64,000 bases of DNA from Flavobacteriales bacterium (lineage in GTDB: Bacteria > Bacteroidota > Bacteroidia > Flavobacteriales > UBA7312), in assembly GCA_029248105.1 (NCBI GenBank), contig JAQWJZ010000030.1:124001-188000 (forward strand), read 5' to 3'. Each line of letters starts with the position of its first letter. Position 1 is the first letter of the stretch. The translations under genes and the position numbers were made by a program. The notes beneath the pieces were generated by a model that saw only the letters and a list, made by a program, of their open reading frames with translations, was not told where the DNA came from and ran no database searches. This document shows, one piece after another, positions 9,029 through 18,552 of this stretch.

Positions 9029-9036
9029 CAAATATA
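9029..9036 (-). promoter_or_regulatory. Candidate -7 box of marR
   Basis: TATATTTG on the minus strand, 5 nt upstream of the marR ATG. It overlaps the first TATATGTATA site (9033-9042), which would allow direct autorepression. Confidence 0.55.
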
Positions 9037-9062
9037 TGTATAAACATTATATGTATATACAT
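9033..9062. promoter_or_regulatory. Candidate MarR operator
   Basis: TATATGTATA occurs twice as a direct repeat at 9033-9042 and 9048-9057, and the second copy is part of the perfect 12-bp palindrome ATGTATATACAT at 9051-9062. The sites lie between the marR and pirin -7 boxes and overlap or abut both, as expected for a MarR dimer site. The operator role is inferred from position and symmetry. Confidence 0.6.
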
Positions 9063-9063
9063 T

Positions 9064-9071
9064 TAATTTTG
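9064..9071 (+). promoter_or_regulatory. Candidate -7 box of the pirin gene
   Basis: TAATTTTG, 12 nt upstream of the pirin ATG at 9084 and immediately after the palindrome, so operator occupancy would block it. Confidence 0.5.
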
Positions 9072-9083
9072 TATATTTATTGT

Positions 9084-9803
9084 ATGATTAAACATTATCC
9101 AACTTCTAATCAGGCATATGGTGAATTCAACGGTGGAGACATCACTGAAAACAAGCCTCTAGGCTTTCCACAAGATGGTGGAAATTTGAAACCCTATTCC
9201 AATTTATTCTATTGGGCACACGCTGTAGCTAAAAAAGACAGTGTCATTGGGCTTCATCCTCATAGAGGTTTTGAAATAATGTCTATTGTTTTGGAAGGAA
9301 ATATTCAGCATTATGACACCCTACTCAGGCAATGGATACCATTAGAAAAAGGAGATGTTCAACTCATTCAATCCGGTTCAGGTATTTCACATGCAGAAGC
9401 AATGCAAGCTGACTCCAAGATTTTTCAAATTTGGTTCAATCCAGATTTAAGAAAAACACTTAGTGCTCCTGCAAAATATTTAGATGTTAAAGCTAAAGAT
9501 TTACCTAAAGAGAATAATATCACAACCATAGTTGGAGAAAATTCTACTATTAAACTAGATAGTGAAAATATTGAAATAACAGAAATTGCATTTGAAGTTG
9601 GGAATTTTCAATTGCCCATAGAAAAAGAATATTATTACTCCTTTTATCTTATTGAAGGGGGATTAAAAATACAACAAGTCCGTGTTCAGAAAGATGATTT
9701 CTTTATTGTAGAAGATGAAGAATCATTGAGTTATGAAGTTTTAGCCAAGGGAAGAATGCTATGCATCAAATCACCTGTAACTGTGTCCTATCCAGTTTAT
9801 TAA
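9084..9803 (+). CDS. Pirin family protein
   Basis: 239 residues from ATG 9084 (the longer open frame begins inside the operator and is rejected). Bicupin protein with the pirin signature HPHRGFEIMSIVLEGNIQHYD, which contains the metal-binding His residues of the N-terminal cupin, and DVQLIQSGSGISHAEA. FQIWFNPDLRKTLSAP continues the fold. Pirins are non-haem iron proteins; some act as quercetinases and some as redox-linked regulators, and the substrate here cannot be told. Divergence from marR suggests induction by an oxidant or a small aromatic compound; this is inference. Confidence 0.92.
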   Translation: MIKHYPTSNQAYGEFNGGDITENKPLGFPQDGGNLKPYSNLFYWAHAVAKKDSVIGLHPHRGFEIMSIVLEGNIQHYDTLLRQWIPLEKGDVQLIQSGSGISHAEAMQADSKIFQIWFNPDLRKTLSAPAKYLDVKAKDLPKENNITTIVGENSTIKLDSENIEITEIAFEVGNFQLPIEKEYYYSFYLIEGGLKIQQVRVQKDDFFIVEDEESLSYEVLAKGRMLCIKSPVTVSYPVY

Positions 9804-9833
9804 AAAAAAAGCCCCGTTCTGGGGCATTTTTAA
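9802..9833. terminator. Bidirectional terminator between pirin and purC
   Basis: Nine A, then GCCCC (9811-9815), loop GTTCT, GGGGC (9821-9825), then ATTTTTA. It lies between convergent stops, and U-runs form on both strands. Confidence 0.88.
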
Positions 9834-10784
9834 TTATTTATCTAAATATTGGGATATGTTTTGTTCTACTCTACTGAGTACATTTGAAACATCTTCTCTG
9901 ACAAATTTTTCTCCTGTAATATGTTCGAATAGTTCGATATATCTTTCAGAAACTGATTGACAAAATTCAGCACTCATATGAGGAATACTCTGTCCATCTT
10001 TACCTTGAAAACCATTTTCGATAAGCCACTGTCTAACAAACTCTTTAGAGAGTTGTTTTTGTGGTTTTCCTGCCGCTAGATTCTCTTCATAGCCATCAAT
10101 ATAAAAGTACCGAGAAGAGTCTGGGGTATGAATTTCATCAATAAGAGTTATTTCTCCATTAGAATCCTTACCAAATTCATATTTGGTATCGACAAGGATA
10201 AGCCCTTTATCGTGAGCTAATTCTGTTCCTCGCTGAAAAAGCTCTCTAGTATATTTCTCTAGCATAACATAATCTGCTTCAGAAACTAATCCTTGTGATA
10301 GAATATCTTCTCTAGAAATATCTTCATCATGCCCTACTTCTGCTTTGGTTGTAGGAGTAATTAAAGGTTGGTCAAATTTTTGATTTTCTACCATTCCGTC
10401 AGGCATTGGAACGCCACATAACATACGTTTTCCATCACGATATTCTCTCCAAGCATGACCAGTAAGGTATCCTATAATTACCATTTCTACCATAAATGGC
10501 TCACATCGTTTACCAATAGTTACAGATGGATCAGGTGTAGATTCTTTCCAATTCTGAACAATATCAGATGTTGCATCTAAAAACTTAGACGCTATTTGAT
10601 TCAATACCTGACCTTTGTAAGGAATTCCTTCAGGAAGAACATGGTCAAATGCTGATATCCTATCAGATGCGATCATTACCAACTGCTCGCTCCCAATACT
10701 ATAAACATCTCTTACTTTACCCTTGTATAGGTTCTTTTGATTTGGAAAATTAAAATCCGTTTTAATAATTACATTCTTACTCAT
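9834..10784 (-). CDS. purC: SAICAR synthase (phosphoribosylaminoimidazole-succinocarboxamide synthase)
   Basis: 316 residues, the longer yeast Ade1-like form common in Bacteroidota. It joins aspartate to CAIR using ATP in purine synthesis. Motifs are [12 protein letters not shown] (glycine-rich ATP loop), [20 protein letters not shown], the signature [19 protein letters not shown] and the metal-binding [13 protein letters not shown]. The ATG overlaps the end of the phoH-like gene by 8 nt, so both are in one transcript. Confidence 0.96.
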   Translation of the reverse strand: MSKNVIIKTDFNFPNQKNLYKGKVRDVYSIGSEQLVMIASDRISAFDHVLPEGIPYKGQVLNQIASKFLDATSDIVQNWKESTPDPSVTIGKRCEPFMVEMVIIGYLTGHAWREYRDGKRMLCGVPMPDGMVENQKFDQPLITPTTKAEVGHDEDISREDILSQGLVSEADYVMLEKYTRELFQRGTELAHDKGLILVDTKYEFGKDSNGEITLIDEIHTPDSSRYFYIDGYEENLAAGKPQKQLSKEFVRQWLIENGFQGKDGQSIPHMSAEFCQSVSERYIELFEHITGEKFVREDVSNVLSRVEQNISQYLDK

Positions 10785-11721
10785 TTTTGTCTTGATTTGA
10801 TTTATACGCTTTAATAATTTTTTTCACTAATTCATGGCGAATGACATCTTTATCATCGAGTTTAATGACACTAATGCCTTTTATGTTTTTTATGACTTTT
10901 AGAGCTTCTAAAAGGCCCGAAGGCTGTTTTGCGGGCAAGTCTATTTGTGTTTCATCACCTGTTATTATAAACTTTGCCGATTTGCCCATTCTTGTTAAGA
11001 ACATTTTCATTTGTTGATGTGTTGAATTTTGGGCTTCGTCCAAAATTACAAAAGCATTATCCAATGTTCTACCCCTCATAAAGGCTAGAGGTGCTATTTC
11101 AATAATTCTATATTCTATATACTCATTTAACTTTTCTGACGGAATCATATCTCTAAGAGCATCATAAAGCGGTTGCAAATATGGATCTAGTTTTTCTTTT
11201 AAGTCACCTGGCAAAAATCCAAGGTTCTCTCCTGCTTCAACAGCAGGTCTTGAAAGTACTATGCGTTTTACTTCCTTATTCTTCAATGCTCTTACTGCAA
11301 TAGCAACAGCTGTATATGTTTTTCCTGTTCCTGCTGGACCAACCGCAAAAACCATATCGTTTTTTTGCGACTCTTTAACCATCTTACGTTGATTAGCAGT
11401 CCTTGCTTTAATAATTTTACCATGTGGTCCATGAACTAAAGTATCGTTATCACCAAGAAGAACGGCACTATCTTCTAGTATTATTCGTTCTATGTTACTA
11501 TGGGTTAATCTTTGATACTTGATGAAATGCTCCAACATCAAGCTGAATTTTTTTTCAAACTCTTCTATGGATTCGTCATCTCCAATGAGCTTTAAGGTAT
11601 TACCTCTAGCAACACATTTGACTTTAGGAAAAAAATCAAGAATAAAGGTTAAAGTCTTATTGTTAGTTCCATAAATATCAAGAGGATTGATGCCTCCTAA
11701 ATCTATTATTTTTTCACCCAT
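10777..11721 (-). CDS. PhoH-like ATPase (YbeZ type)
   Basis: 314 residues, a cytoplasmic PhoH/YbeZ-family P-loop ATPase linked to RNA metabolism. The N-terminal 100 residues form a small KH-like domain; Walker A GPAGTGKT is at 128-135, followed by [19 protein letters not shown], Walker [12 protein letters not shown], and sensor [11 protein letters not shown]. The usual partner gene ybeY is not adjacent. The last 8 nt overlap the purC start. The region upstream (11722-11829) is AT-rich and must contain divergent promoters. Confidence 0.93.
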   Translation of the reverse strand: MGEKIIDLGGINPLDIYGTNNKTLTFILDFFPKVKCVARGNTLKLIGDDESIEEFEKKFSLMLEHFIKYQRLTHSNIERIILEDSAVLLGDNDTLVHGPHGKIIKARTANQRKMVKESQKNDMVFAVGPAGTGKTYTAVAIAVRALKNKEVKRIVLSRPAVEAGENLGFLPGDLKEKLDPYLQPLYDALRDMIPSEKLNEYIEYRIIEIAPLAFMRGRTLDNAFVILDEAQNSTHQQMKMFLTRMGKSAKFIITGDETQIDLPAKQPSGLLEALKVIKNIKGISVIKLDDKDVIRHELVKKIIKAYKSNQDKNE

Positions 11722-11829
11722 ATACTAAGCTATACTATTAATTGACGAATCAGTAAAAATTATACTTACTTTTGAGGGAACAAAATAACAACTTTTTAAG
11801 ACAATTAATTGGATTAATTGCTCAATATT

Positions 11830-12615
11830 ATGCCACTAATTACACTAACCACAGACTTAGGAACAGTAGATCATTATGTGAGTGCAGTTAAAGCAACTAT
11901 TTTAAGACAGTTGGATAACGCTAATATTGTAGACATCAGCCACGACATACCTCCATTTAACATCATTCACGCTGCCTTTGTTCTTAAAAATGTTTATCAG
12001 GAATTTCCTCAAGGAAGTATTCATATAATAGGGGTTAATGCTGAATCCAATGAGGATACAAACCATATTGCTGTTTATGCCAATGGACACTATTTTATTG
12101 GAACAGACAATGGTATTTTCTCATTACTATTAGATGTTAAACCAGACAAAATTGTAGAAATAACAGCAACAAGAGATTCTGACAATGAAAACTTTCCAAT
12201 TAAAGATGTTTTTGCTAAAACTGCATGTCACATAGCTAGAGGTGGCAAATTAGAAGTCATTGGAACTCCAATAAGTCAATTCTCTAAAGAAAGTGCTAAA
12301 CTTGAAGCATTACATGATAAGAACAATATTCGAGGCTCAATTATACATATAGATCATTACGGAAATGCTATCACTAATATTAGCCAACGACTGTTTAAAG
12401 ATGTAGCTAAAGAAAGAGCATATTCTATTAATCTAGGAAGTAAAGAACACTATTCAATAAATAGCATTAAAAGAAAATACAACGAAGTAGCAGCGGGCGA
12501 TGCAATAGCGCTTTTTATTTCTACTGGTTTATTAACAATATCTCTAAACAATGGTTCAGCTGCAGCATTAATGGGATTACATATTAACGACACGGTTAGA
12601 ATAGAATTTAAATGA
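11830..12615 (+). CDS. SAM hydroxide adenosyltransferase family protein (DUF62)
   Basis: 261 residues from ATG 11830; a TTG 12 nt upstream is a weaker start. The opening PLITLTTDLGTVDHYVSAVK with the conserved Asp, the segment HIIGVNAESNEDTN, YFIGTDNGIFSLLL and IIHIDHYGNAITNI match the SAM hydroxide adenosyltransferase family, relatives of fluorinase and chlorinase that usually hydrolyse SAM to adenosine and methionine. The C-terminal beta-barrel ends GSAAALMGLHINDTVRIEF. The halogenase-specific loop cannot be assigned by eye, so plain SAM hydrolase is the likelier role. Confidence 0.88.
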   Translation: MPLITLTTDLGTVDHYVSAVKATILRQLDNANIVDISHDIPPFNIIHAAFVLKNVYQEFPQGSIHIIGVNAESNEDTNHIAVYANGHYFIGTDNGIFSLLLDVKPDKIVEITATRDSDNENFPIKDVFAKTACHIARGGKLEVIGTPISQFSKESAKLEALHDKNNIRGSIIHIDHYGNAITNISQRLFKDVAKERAYSINLGSKEHYSINSIKRKYNEVAAGDAIALFISTGLLTISLNNGSAAALMGLHINDTVRIEFK

Positions 12616-12896
12616 TAAAACGCATTGTTAAAATGGAGTTTATAGACGATAAAGTGGAAAGCTTTATCACAATATTCAACAGCAGTAAAAAGATGATTCT
12701 CACTTTTAAAGGCTGTCATTCCGTTGAACTATTAAGAGATGTGAATGCTCAAAATGTCTTTTTCACCTATAGCATTTGGGATTCTGAAGCTCATCTCAAC
12801 CAATACAGAAAATCAGTAACATTTAAAGAAATTTGGTCTAAAACAAAACCGCTATTTTGCAATAAAGCAAAAGCTTGGAGCGTTGAAGAGATTTAA
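12612..12896 (+). CDS. Antibiotic biosynthesis monooxygenase-like (ABM) small protein
   Basis: 94 residues with the dimeric ferredoxin-like ABM fold: start MIKRIVKMEFIDDKVESFI, middle FKGCHSVELLRDV and VFFTYSIWDSEAHLNQYRKS, end FKEIWSKTKPLF. Family members act as quinol monooxygenases or haem-degrading enzymes, but many have no known substrate. The ATG overlaps the preceding TGA (ATGA), so translation is coupled to the SAM hydrolase-like gene. Confidence 0.82.
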   Translation: MIKRIVKMEFIDDKVESFITIFNSSKKMILTFKGCHSVELLRDVNAQNVFFTYSIWDSEAHLNQYRKSVTFKEIWSKTKPLFCNKAKAWSVEEI

Positions 12897-12911
12897 TATT
12901 TTTGCAATCTT

Positions 12912-13640
12912 ATGTATGCACTTTTTAAAAAAGAAATAAATACCTTCTTTAGCCACACTTCTGGTATAATTATAGTCATAAGCTATTTATTAACTAATGG
13001 TGCTTTTCTTTGGGTATTCTCTAGTGATTTTAACATACTAGATTCTGGGTTCACTCAAATGAATGGTTTGTTTTCACTTTCTCCGTTTTTATTCCTACTC
13101 TTTATTCCTGCTTTAACAATGCGCTTATTCTCTGATGAATACAAGGAGGGGACTATTGAAATTTTACAAACCTCCCCTATTTCGAATACCAAACTTGTAT
13201 TATCTAAATATTTTTCGGGTTTAATAATTGTCTGGCTTGCTATCATTCCAACACTAGTATACTACTACAGTTTATATAATCTTTCTGAAACCATTGGCAA
13301 TATTGATACCGCTGGAATAATTGGATCGTATATAGGTCTATTTTTATTGTCTAGTGTATTTGTGTCAATAGGCGTGTATGCATCTTCTACTAGCAAAAAT
13401 CAAATTACATCTTTTGTAACAGCCATTTTTATTAGTGCATTCTTTTACCTTGGTTGGGATTTAATAGCAAATGAGTTGTCTAATGGTAAAATACAATTAG
13501 CAATCAGCTACATAGGTATTGATTCACACTATAATAGTCTAAGCAGAGGAGTTATTGATAGTAGAGATATAATCTACTTTTTAAGTCTTAATATTATTTT
13601 TATTCAACTTACTAGCCACTCAATTAGCAAAAGAAGATGA
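12912..13640 (+). CDS. gldF: Gliding motility ABC transporter permease GldF
   Basis: 242 residues with six predicted membrane segments. The N-terminus MYALFKKEINTFFSHTSGII and the loop MRLFSDEYKEGTIEILQTSPI are diagnostic of ABC-2 type permeases of the GldF family. GldF, GldG and the ATPase GldA form an ABC complex associated with gliding in some Bacteroidota; gldA is often unlinked and is not in this window. It is followed by gldG with a 4-nt overlap, as in other gliding bacteria. Confidence 0.9.
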   Translation: MYALFKKEINTFFSHTSGIIIVISYLLTNGAFLWVFSSDFNILDSGFTQMNGLFSLSPFLFLLFIPALTMRLFSDEYKEGTIEILQTSPISNTKLVLSKYFSGLIIVWLAIIPTLVYYYSLYNLSETIGNIDTAGIIGSYIGLFLLSSVFVSIGVYASSTSKNQITSFVTAIFISAFFYLGWDLIANELSNGKIQLAISYIGIDSHYNSLSRGVIDSRDIIYFLSLNIIFIQLTSHSISKRR

Positions 13641-15364
13641 AAGCGTTTTTAAAAGACAAATCTTTAATAATAAATATACTACTTCTTCTGGTAGTAAATG
13701 TTTTTGCTAGCAACCTTTACTTTAGGCTAGATTTAACCGAAGAAAAGAAATATTCTTTAAACGAGGCTACAAAGGAAACACTAAACTCAATTGATGATAT
13801 TGTTTTTGTAAAAGTTTATCTAAACGGCAACCTACCTGCTGGCTTCATAAGGTTAAAAAACTCTTGTAAAGAAACATTGGATGAGTTTAGATACCACAAT
13901 TCATTGATAGAGTATCAATTTATTGATCCGAATGAAACTGAAAGCGTCGATGAAAGAAATAAAATCTACAAAGAGTTATCTGAAAACGGCTTAGAGCCAA
14001 CTAATCTTCAAGTACAGGAAAGTAATGGCAACAGTGAGCAAATTATATTTCCTGGTGCTATTATCTACTACAAAGGAAGAAGTGAATCATTGAACCTATT
14101 GCAAAATCAAATCGGTACTAATCCTGAAAATGTTCTCAATAATTCTGTAGAGAACATAGAGTATGAACTCACCAATGCTATTCACAAACTCCTAACCAAT
14201 TACAAACCTAAAATTGCTTTTCTAGAAGGTCACAATGAGTTGAACGAATTAGAAACTGCCGACATCAGCCACTCGCTAGGAAATATTAAAGGGTCGTTAT
14301 CAGAATATTTTAAGGTTGAAAGAATCAACATAAAAGAATTTGAAGTAGATAGCAACAATTTGCCAAGCTTAAGTAATCAGATTAATCGCCTAAGTCAATA
14401 TAAAGCATTGATCATTGCAAAACCATCATTAGCCTTCTCAGAAGTAGATAAGTTTCTGATAGATCAATATATTATGAACGGTGGAAAGACACTTTGGTTT
14501 TTAGATGGAGTGGCTATGGATATGGATAGTTTAAAAGGAAATGTACCTTTCTCGATGGCTACACCTCTTGATTTGAATTTAACAGATTTACTGTTTAAAT
14601 ATGGTATAAGAATAAATTATGATTTGATTATGGATTTTCAAGCCGATCAAATCCCTATAATAGTTGGCTATCAAGGTAATGTACCACAACAGCAATTATT
14701 ACCTTGGCTATACCACCCTATTATCATTCCAAAAAATAAACAGTCTATTGTCAAAAATTTAGATGGAATAAAAAGTGCTTTCGTAAGTACTTTAGACACT
14801 ATCAAAGTGCCCAACATCAAGAAAACTCCACTTCTGTTTTCATCGCCCTATTCAAAAATTGTAAAAGCACCACACAGAGTTAGTTTACAAATATTAGAGC
14901 AAGAACCTGCTATTGAACAATTTAAATCTGGTGAAACAGTGCTAGCATACCTTCTAGAAGGAGAATTTCAATCGGCATTCAAAAACCGTCTTGCACCTAA
15001 TAACGAAAGTTTAGCCCCTAAGCTAGAAAGCCCTGATAATAGTATGATGGTGTTTGGTGATGGTGATATCATAAAAAATCATGTTTCTTCATCAGGAAAC
15101 GCCTTCCCTCTAGGTTATAATCAATTTAGTAAATCTCAATTTAATGGCAATAAGCAATTGATAGTTAATGCTCTGAACTATCTATTAGGTAATGAAAAAC
15201 TAATTAATATTAGAGCTAAAGAGGTAAACCTAAGACTTCTAAATAAGTCCGAAACAAAAAACAATAGACTAAAATGGCAAATCATAAACACGGTGTTGCC
15301 TCTGCAATTTATAGTTCTTATCATCTTAACTTTTGGTTATTATAGAAAAAAGAAATACAAATGA
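13637..15364 (+). CDS. gldG: Gliding motility-associated protein GldG
   Basis: 575 residues. One N-terminal membrane segment (about 10-27), then a large periplasmic region beginning LYFRLDLTEEKKYSLNEATK, the hallmark of the GldG/ABC-type uncharacterised transport family, and a second membrane segment near the C-terminus (LPLQFIVLIILTFGYYRKKK). Residues about 190-300 include IAFLEGHNELNELE and GGKTLWFLDGV, typical of its substrate-binding-like GATase fold. It partners GldF in the membrane. It overlaps gldF and the DUF4340 gene by 4 nt each. Confidence 0.9.
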   Translation: MKAFLKDKSLIINILLLLVVNVFASNLYFRLDLTEEKKYSLNEATKETLNSIDDIVFVKVYLNGNLPAGFIRLKNSCKETLDEFRYHNSLIEYQFIDPNETESVDERNKIYKELSENGLEPTNLQVQESNGNSEQIIFPGAIIYYKGRSESLNLLQNQIGTNPENVLNNSVENIEYELTNAIHKLLTNYKPKIAFLEGHNELNELETADISHSLGNIKGSLSEYFKVERINIKEFEVDSNNLPSLSNQINRLSQYKALIIAKPSLAFSEVDKFLIDQYIMNGGKTLWFLDGVAMDMDSLKGNVPFSMATPLDLNLTDLLFKYGIRINYDLIMDFQADQIPIIVGYQGNVPQQQLLPWLYHPIIIPKNKQSIVKNLDGIKSAFVSTLDTIKVPNIKKTPLLFSSPYSKIVKAPHRVSLQILEQEPAIEQFKSGETVLAYLLEGEFQSAFKNRLAPNNESLAPKLESPDNSMMVFGDGDIIKNHVSSSGNAFPLGYNQFSKSQFNGNKQLIVNALNYLLGNEKLINIRAKEVNLRLLNKSETKNNRLKWQIINTVLPLQFIVLIILTFGYYRKKKYK

Positions 15365-16362
15365 AAAAAATAATTTTACTTGCTGCTCTTATAATATCTT
15401 CTCTAGTTTTATTTTTCTTGAACAAAGAAAACAATACCATAAGTGAAGAATTGAGTGATTTTGCGGTTGAAGATACTTCAAGAATTCAAAAGGTATTTTT
15501 TGCTGATAAGCATGGTAATACCGTTACACTATCCAAAAAAGAAAAAAACATTTGGTTAGTCAATAACGAATTTATAGCACGTTCCGAAGCGGTAGATTTT
15601 TTACTAAAAACCATTAAAGACATAGAAGTAAAACACCCAGTGAGTAATAGCATGCATGATAGAATTATTAAGAATCTTGCTAGTTCAGCCGTAAAAGTTG
15701 AAATATTCACAGAAAACCCGGACGAATCACACAAAACTTATTTTATTGGTGGTGAAGCGAAAGACCTCATTGGTAGTTTTATGCTTTTAGAAAATTCAAG
15801 TCGTGCTTTTGTTGTATATATACCTGGTTTTAACGGCTTTCTTAGCCCTAGATACACAATTGATGGAACCACTGTGGGCAGTGACCTTTGGAGGGATAGA
15901 AACATCTTTAGGTATAATCCTAAAGATATAAAAACTGTTAGCGTTACCAATCATGATGATTCTACTCAGTCCTTTAAAATGCATCGTCAAAAGGAGTATT
16001 ACAGCTTTACAAAGAATAAAATTACAAAGGTTATTCCTGAGAGTCAAGGCGATACTTATATGGATTTATTCAAATCTGTTAATAGTGAAGGTTTTATGAA
16101 TGACTATTCGAAAAAAGACTCTATTTTCAAAAGTAAACCTTTTTACACCATTAGTATAACTGATCAAAATGGAAAAACAGATTCTCTTGTCGCCTACCAC
16201 AAAGAACCAAAAAGAGAAGAATACATGCAAGATAATGGCGAAAAACTAGAGTATGATGTCGATAGAATGTATGCAAAACTTAATTCTGACTTAATACTTA
16301 TCCAATTTTATGTGTTTGATAAAATACTTTTAAGATCGCCTCAATTTAGTGTTGAAAAATAG
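15361..16362 (+). CDS. DUF4340 domain-containing membrane-anchored protein
   Basis: 333 residues. A single N-terminal membrane segment (IILLAALIISSLVLFFL) is followed by a periplasmic part with a DUF4340 pattern: SRIQKVFFADKHGNTVTLSK then WLVNNEFIARSEAVDFLLKT. DUF4340 proteins commonly follow GldG-like genes in many phyla, and the 4-nt overlap supports one operon. The molecular role is unknown; it probably associates with the GldFG complex. Confidence 0.8.
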   Translation: MKKIILLAALIISSLVLFFLNKENNTISEELSDFAVEDTSRIQKVFFADKHGNTVTLSKKEKNIWLVNNEFIARSEAVDFLLKTIKDIEVKHPVSNSMHDRIIKNLASSAVKVEIFTENPDESHKTYFIGGEAKDLIGSFMLLENSSRAFVVYIPGFNGFLSPRYTIDGTTVGSDLWRDRNIFRYNPKDIKTVSVTNHDDSTQSFKMHRQKEYYSFTKNKITKVIPESQGDTYMDLFKSVNSEGFMNDYSKKDSIFKSKPFYTISITDQNGKTDSLVAYHKEPKREEYMQDNGEKLEYDVDRMYAKLNSDLILIQFYVFDKILLRSPQFSVEK

Positions 16363-16398
16363 TTGAAAAATATCTTACTCTAAGAAGGGTAAATCTTA

Positions 16399-16406
16399 TA
16401 TATTTG
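16399..16406 (+). promoter_or_regulatory. Candidate -7 promoter box for dnaN
   Basis: TATATTTG 28 nt upstream of the dnaN ATG, in the 72-bp gap after the DUF4340 gene, so dnaN may have its own promoter. Confidence 0.5.
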
Positions 16407-16434
16407 TTTGTTAACACATTCAGAAAAAACGAAT

Positions 16435-17556
16435 ATGAAATTTATAGTTTCTAGTGCGCAATTATTAAAGCAACTCCAAACGATTAGTGGTGTATTAAAC
16501 TCGAGTAATACCCTACCCATTTTAGATAACTTTTTATTTGAAATATCTGCAAATACACTTTCTATTTCAGCCTCTGATTTAGAAACTACCATGAAAACTA
16601 AAGTGAAAAATGCAGAAGCCGATGAAGACGGTAATATTGCTATTCCAGCAAAACTTTTGATAGATACCTTAAAAACGTTTTCAGATCAACCATTAACATT
16701 CTTGATAGATGAATCTACTTTTGGAATAGAAATTGGCTCTGAAAATGGAAAATTTAAATTGGCAGGACAAAATGGTGATGAATTTCCCAAAACCCCATCA
16801 ATGGAGTCTGCATCTAAAACAAGCATGCCAGCTTCGGTATTAGCGTCAGCAATAAACAAAACATTATTTGCTACCGGCAATGATGAACTCAGACCAATAA
16901 TGTCTGGTGTGTTTTGCGAATTATCTTCTGATGGCTGTACTTTTGTAGCTACTGACGCACATAAACTTGTGAAATACAGAAGGACTGACACTACTGCAGA
17001 AAATACAGTTTCATATATCCTTCCTAAAAAGCCACTTACTCTACTCAAAAATTCCTTGGTAAATGATAGTGAAGTCACTATAGAATATAACGAAACAAAT
17101 GCCTTTTTTGTTTTTGATGATGTAGAGTTAATATGCCGATTGATAGATGGAAAATATCCGAATTATGAAGCTGTAATTCCTAAAGAGAATCCTAACGTTC
17201 TTACTATTGATCGATTAGAATTTTACAATTCTATTCGTCGAGTTGCCATATTTGCAAGTAAATCTACTCATCAGATAAGACTTAAAATCGCTGGTTCTGA
17301 GCTCAATATATCGTCAGAAGACTTGGACTTCTCTAATGAGGCATTCGAAAGATTAAGCTGTCAATATACAGGAGAAGACCTAGAAATTGGCTTCAATTCT
17401 CGTTACCTTTTGGAAATGATAAATAATCTTACTTCAGAACAAATTAACTTAGAAATGAGTGCTCCTAATCGAGCAGGGATTATCATTCCACAGGATGGTG
17501 TTTCTGAAAATGAAGAAGTTTTGATGTTAGTAATGCCGGTAATGTTAAATCAATAA
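16435..17556 (+). CDS. dnaN: DNA polymerase III sliding clamp, beta subunit
   Basis: 373 residues from ATG 16435 (nine earlier residues of the open frame do not belong to the family). Three tandem clamp domains are apparent: MKFIVSSAQLLKQLQTISGV, the middle LRPIMSGVFCELSSDGCTFVATDAHKL and the C-terminal FNSRYLLEMINNLTSEQINLEM. It encircles DNA and tethers the polymerase. The C-terminus VLMLVMPVMLNQ is the hydrophobic-cleft strand that binds partner proteins. No dnaA or recF neighbour is present, so this is not at a classic origin arrangement. Confidence 0.96.
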   Translation: MKFIVSSAQLLKQLQTISGVLNSSNTLPILDNFLFEISANTLSISASDLETTMKTKVKNAEADEDGNIAIPAKLLIDTLKTFSDQPLTFLIDESTFGIEIGSENGKFKLAGQNGDEFPKTPSMESASKTSMPASVLASAINKTLFATGNDELRPIMSGVFCELSSDGCTFVATDAHKLVKYRRTDTTAENTVSYILPKKPLTLLKNSLVNDSEVTIEYNETNAFFVFDDVELICRLIDGKYPNYEAVIPKENPNVLTIDRLEFYNSIRRVAIFASKSTHQIRLKIAGSELNISSEDLDFSNEAFERLSCQYTGEDLEIGFNSRYLLEMINNLTSEQINLEMSAPNRAGIIIPQDGVSENEEVLMLVMPVMLNQ

Positions 17557-17606
17557 TTCAAATAGCTTATATTAGCAAACAATTAATTCAACTTTAAAAC
17601 ACTATT

Positions 17607-18491
17607 ATGAAAAATATTCTTCTAGTCATATTAGTAATCATTTCTTCTCATGTAAATGCTCAATTTGAAAAGGGAAATTGGTTTCTAGGCGCATCAAGTA
17701 GCAATATCAATTTTAGCTCATCCACAAACTCTGAAAACACCATTGACGTAACATTTACAGGCTTTAGGGATACTCTAGTAAATGAAACGGATAGTTTAAA
17801 TCTAGGATTTCTATTTCCTTACACCTACCTATTAGATCAAGATAAGCAAAGTGAATTCAATGTAAACTTTAAAGTTGGTCACTTCATAGCTAACAAATTA
17901 ATGATAGGTGTGGGCTTTGGCTATGATACTGAAACCAGTATCTTCAAAACTAATGCGGATTCTAAAATTGCAAGTGCTAGTCTTTCTGACAGTCTAACAA
18001 ATGTTTGGTTTACTGGCTTACCAGACGTCATTACAAATGGCACAACGTATGCTGACCACTATTTTGAACTGTACAGCCTAGTTGCTGCATCCGTAAATAA
18101 TGACATAACTTATTCTAAAACTATGATGAACATAGCTCCTTTCGTTAGATATAACTTTCAATTAAGAAAAGGCAATTCTTTTTTCATAGATGGTTCATAC
18201 CGTATTACTTCTGGAAAGGAAGAAGTTAAAGATGCTATAAGCTCTTTAAGTACAACAACTGACTTATCATCATCTACAATAAATTTAGGTTTAGGTTTTA
18301 GTGCATTTTTATCTAACAAATTTAGTGTTGAACCACAATTTAACTATTACATGTACAACTCTACTTCTTCTATGAAAGAAGATGCTATACACCCTATTCT
18401 AAGTGTTGTAGATATGGGAGAGAAAGCTACAGAGAGAACCGTTAAAGGATCGGGTATTAATTTCTCGGTTGGTTTATCTTATTACTTCTAA
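17607..18491 (+). CDS. Outer-membrane beta-barrel protein
   Basis: 294 residues. A signal peptide (MKNILLVILVIISSHVNAQ) is followed by alternating strands rich in Gly and aromatic residues: FEKGNWFLGASSSNINF, NKLMIGVGFGYDTE, MMNIAPFVRYNFQLRKGNSF, INLGLGFSAFLSNKFSVEPQ and a final INFSVGLSYYF ending in Phe, as required for outer-membrane insertion by BAM. About eight to ten strands are likely. No function can be assigned. A strong terminator follows. Confidence 0.83.
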   Translation: MKNILLVILVIISSHVNAQFEKGNWFLGASSSNINFSSSTNSENTIDVTFTGFRDTLVNETDSLNLGFLFPYTYLLDQDKQSEFNVNFKVGHFIANKLMIGVGFGYDTETSIFKTNADSKIASASLSDSLTNVWFTGLPDVITNGTTYADHYFELYSLVAASVNNDITYSKTMMNIAPFVRYNFQLRKGNSFFIDGSYRITSGKEEVKDAISSLSTTTDLSSSTINLGLGFSAFLSNKFSVEPQFNYYMYNSTSSMKEDAIHPILSVVDMGEKATERTVKGSGINFSVGLSYYF

Positions 18492-18514
18492 TAGAAATTT
18501 ATTCCAAAACATAA

Positions 18515-18548
18515 AAAGACTTAGTATCGGATACTAAGTCTTTTTTTT
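18515..18548. terminator. Terminator between beta-barrel gene and phospholipase-like gene
   Basis: Perfect stem AAAGACTTAGTAT with ATACTAAGTCTTT around a short CGG-type loop, followed by a T-run on the plus strand and an A-run before it, so it serves both convergent genes. Confidence 0.9.
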
Positions 18549-18552
18549 GTTA

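Noticed and set aside
11830-12615. Possible halogenase (fluorinase or chlorinase)
   Set aside because: Only the general SAM hydroxide adenosyltransferase features are visible; the halogenase-specific loop was not identified.
16686-17078. 130-residue open frame antisense to dnaN
   Set aside because: Shadow of a well-conserved clamp gene; no family-like features.
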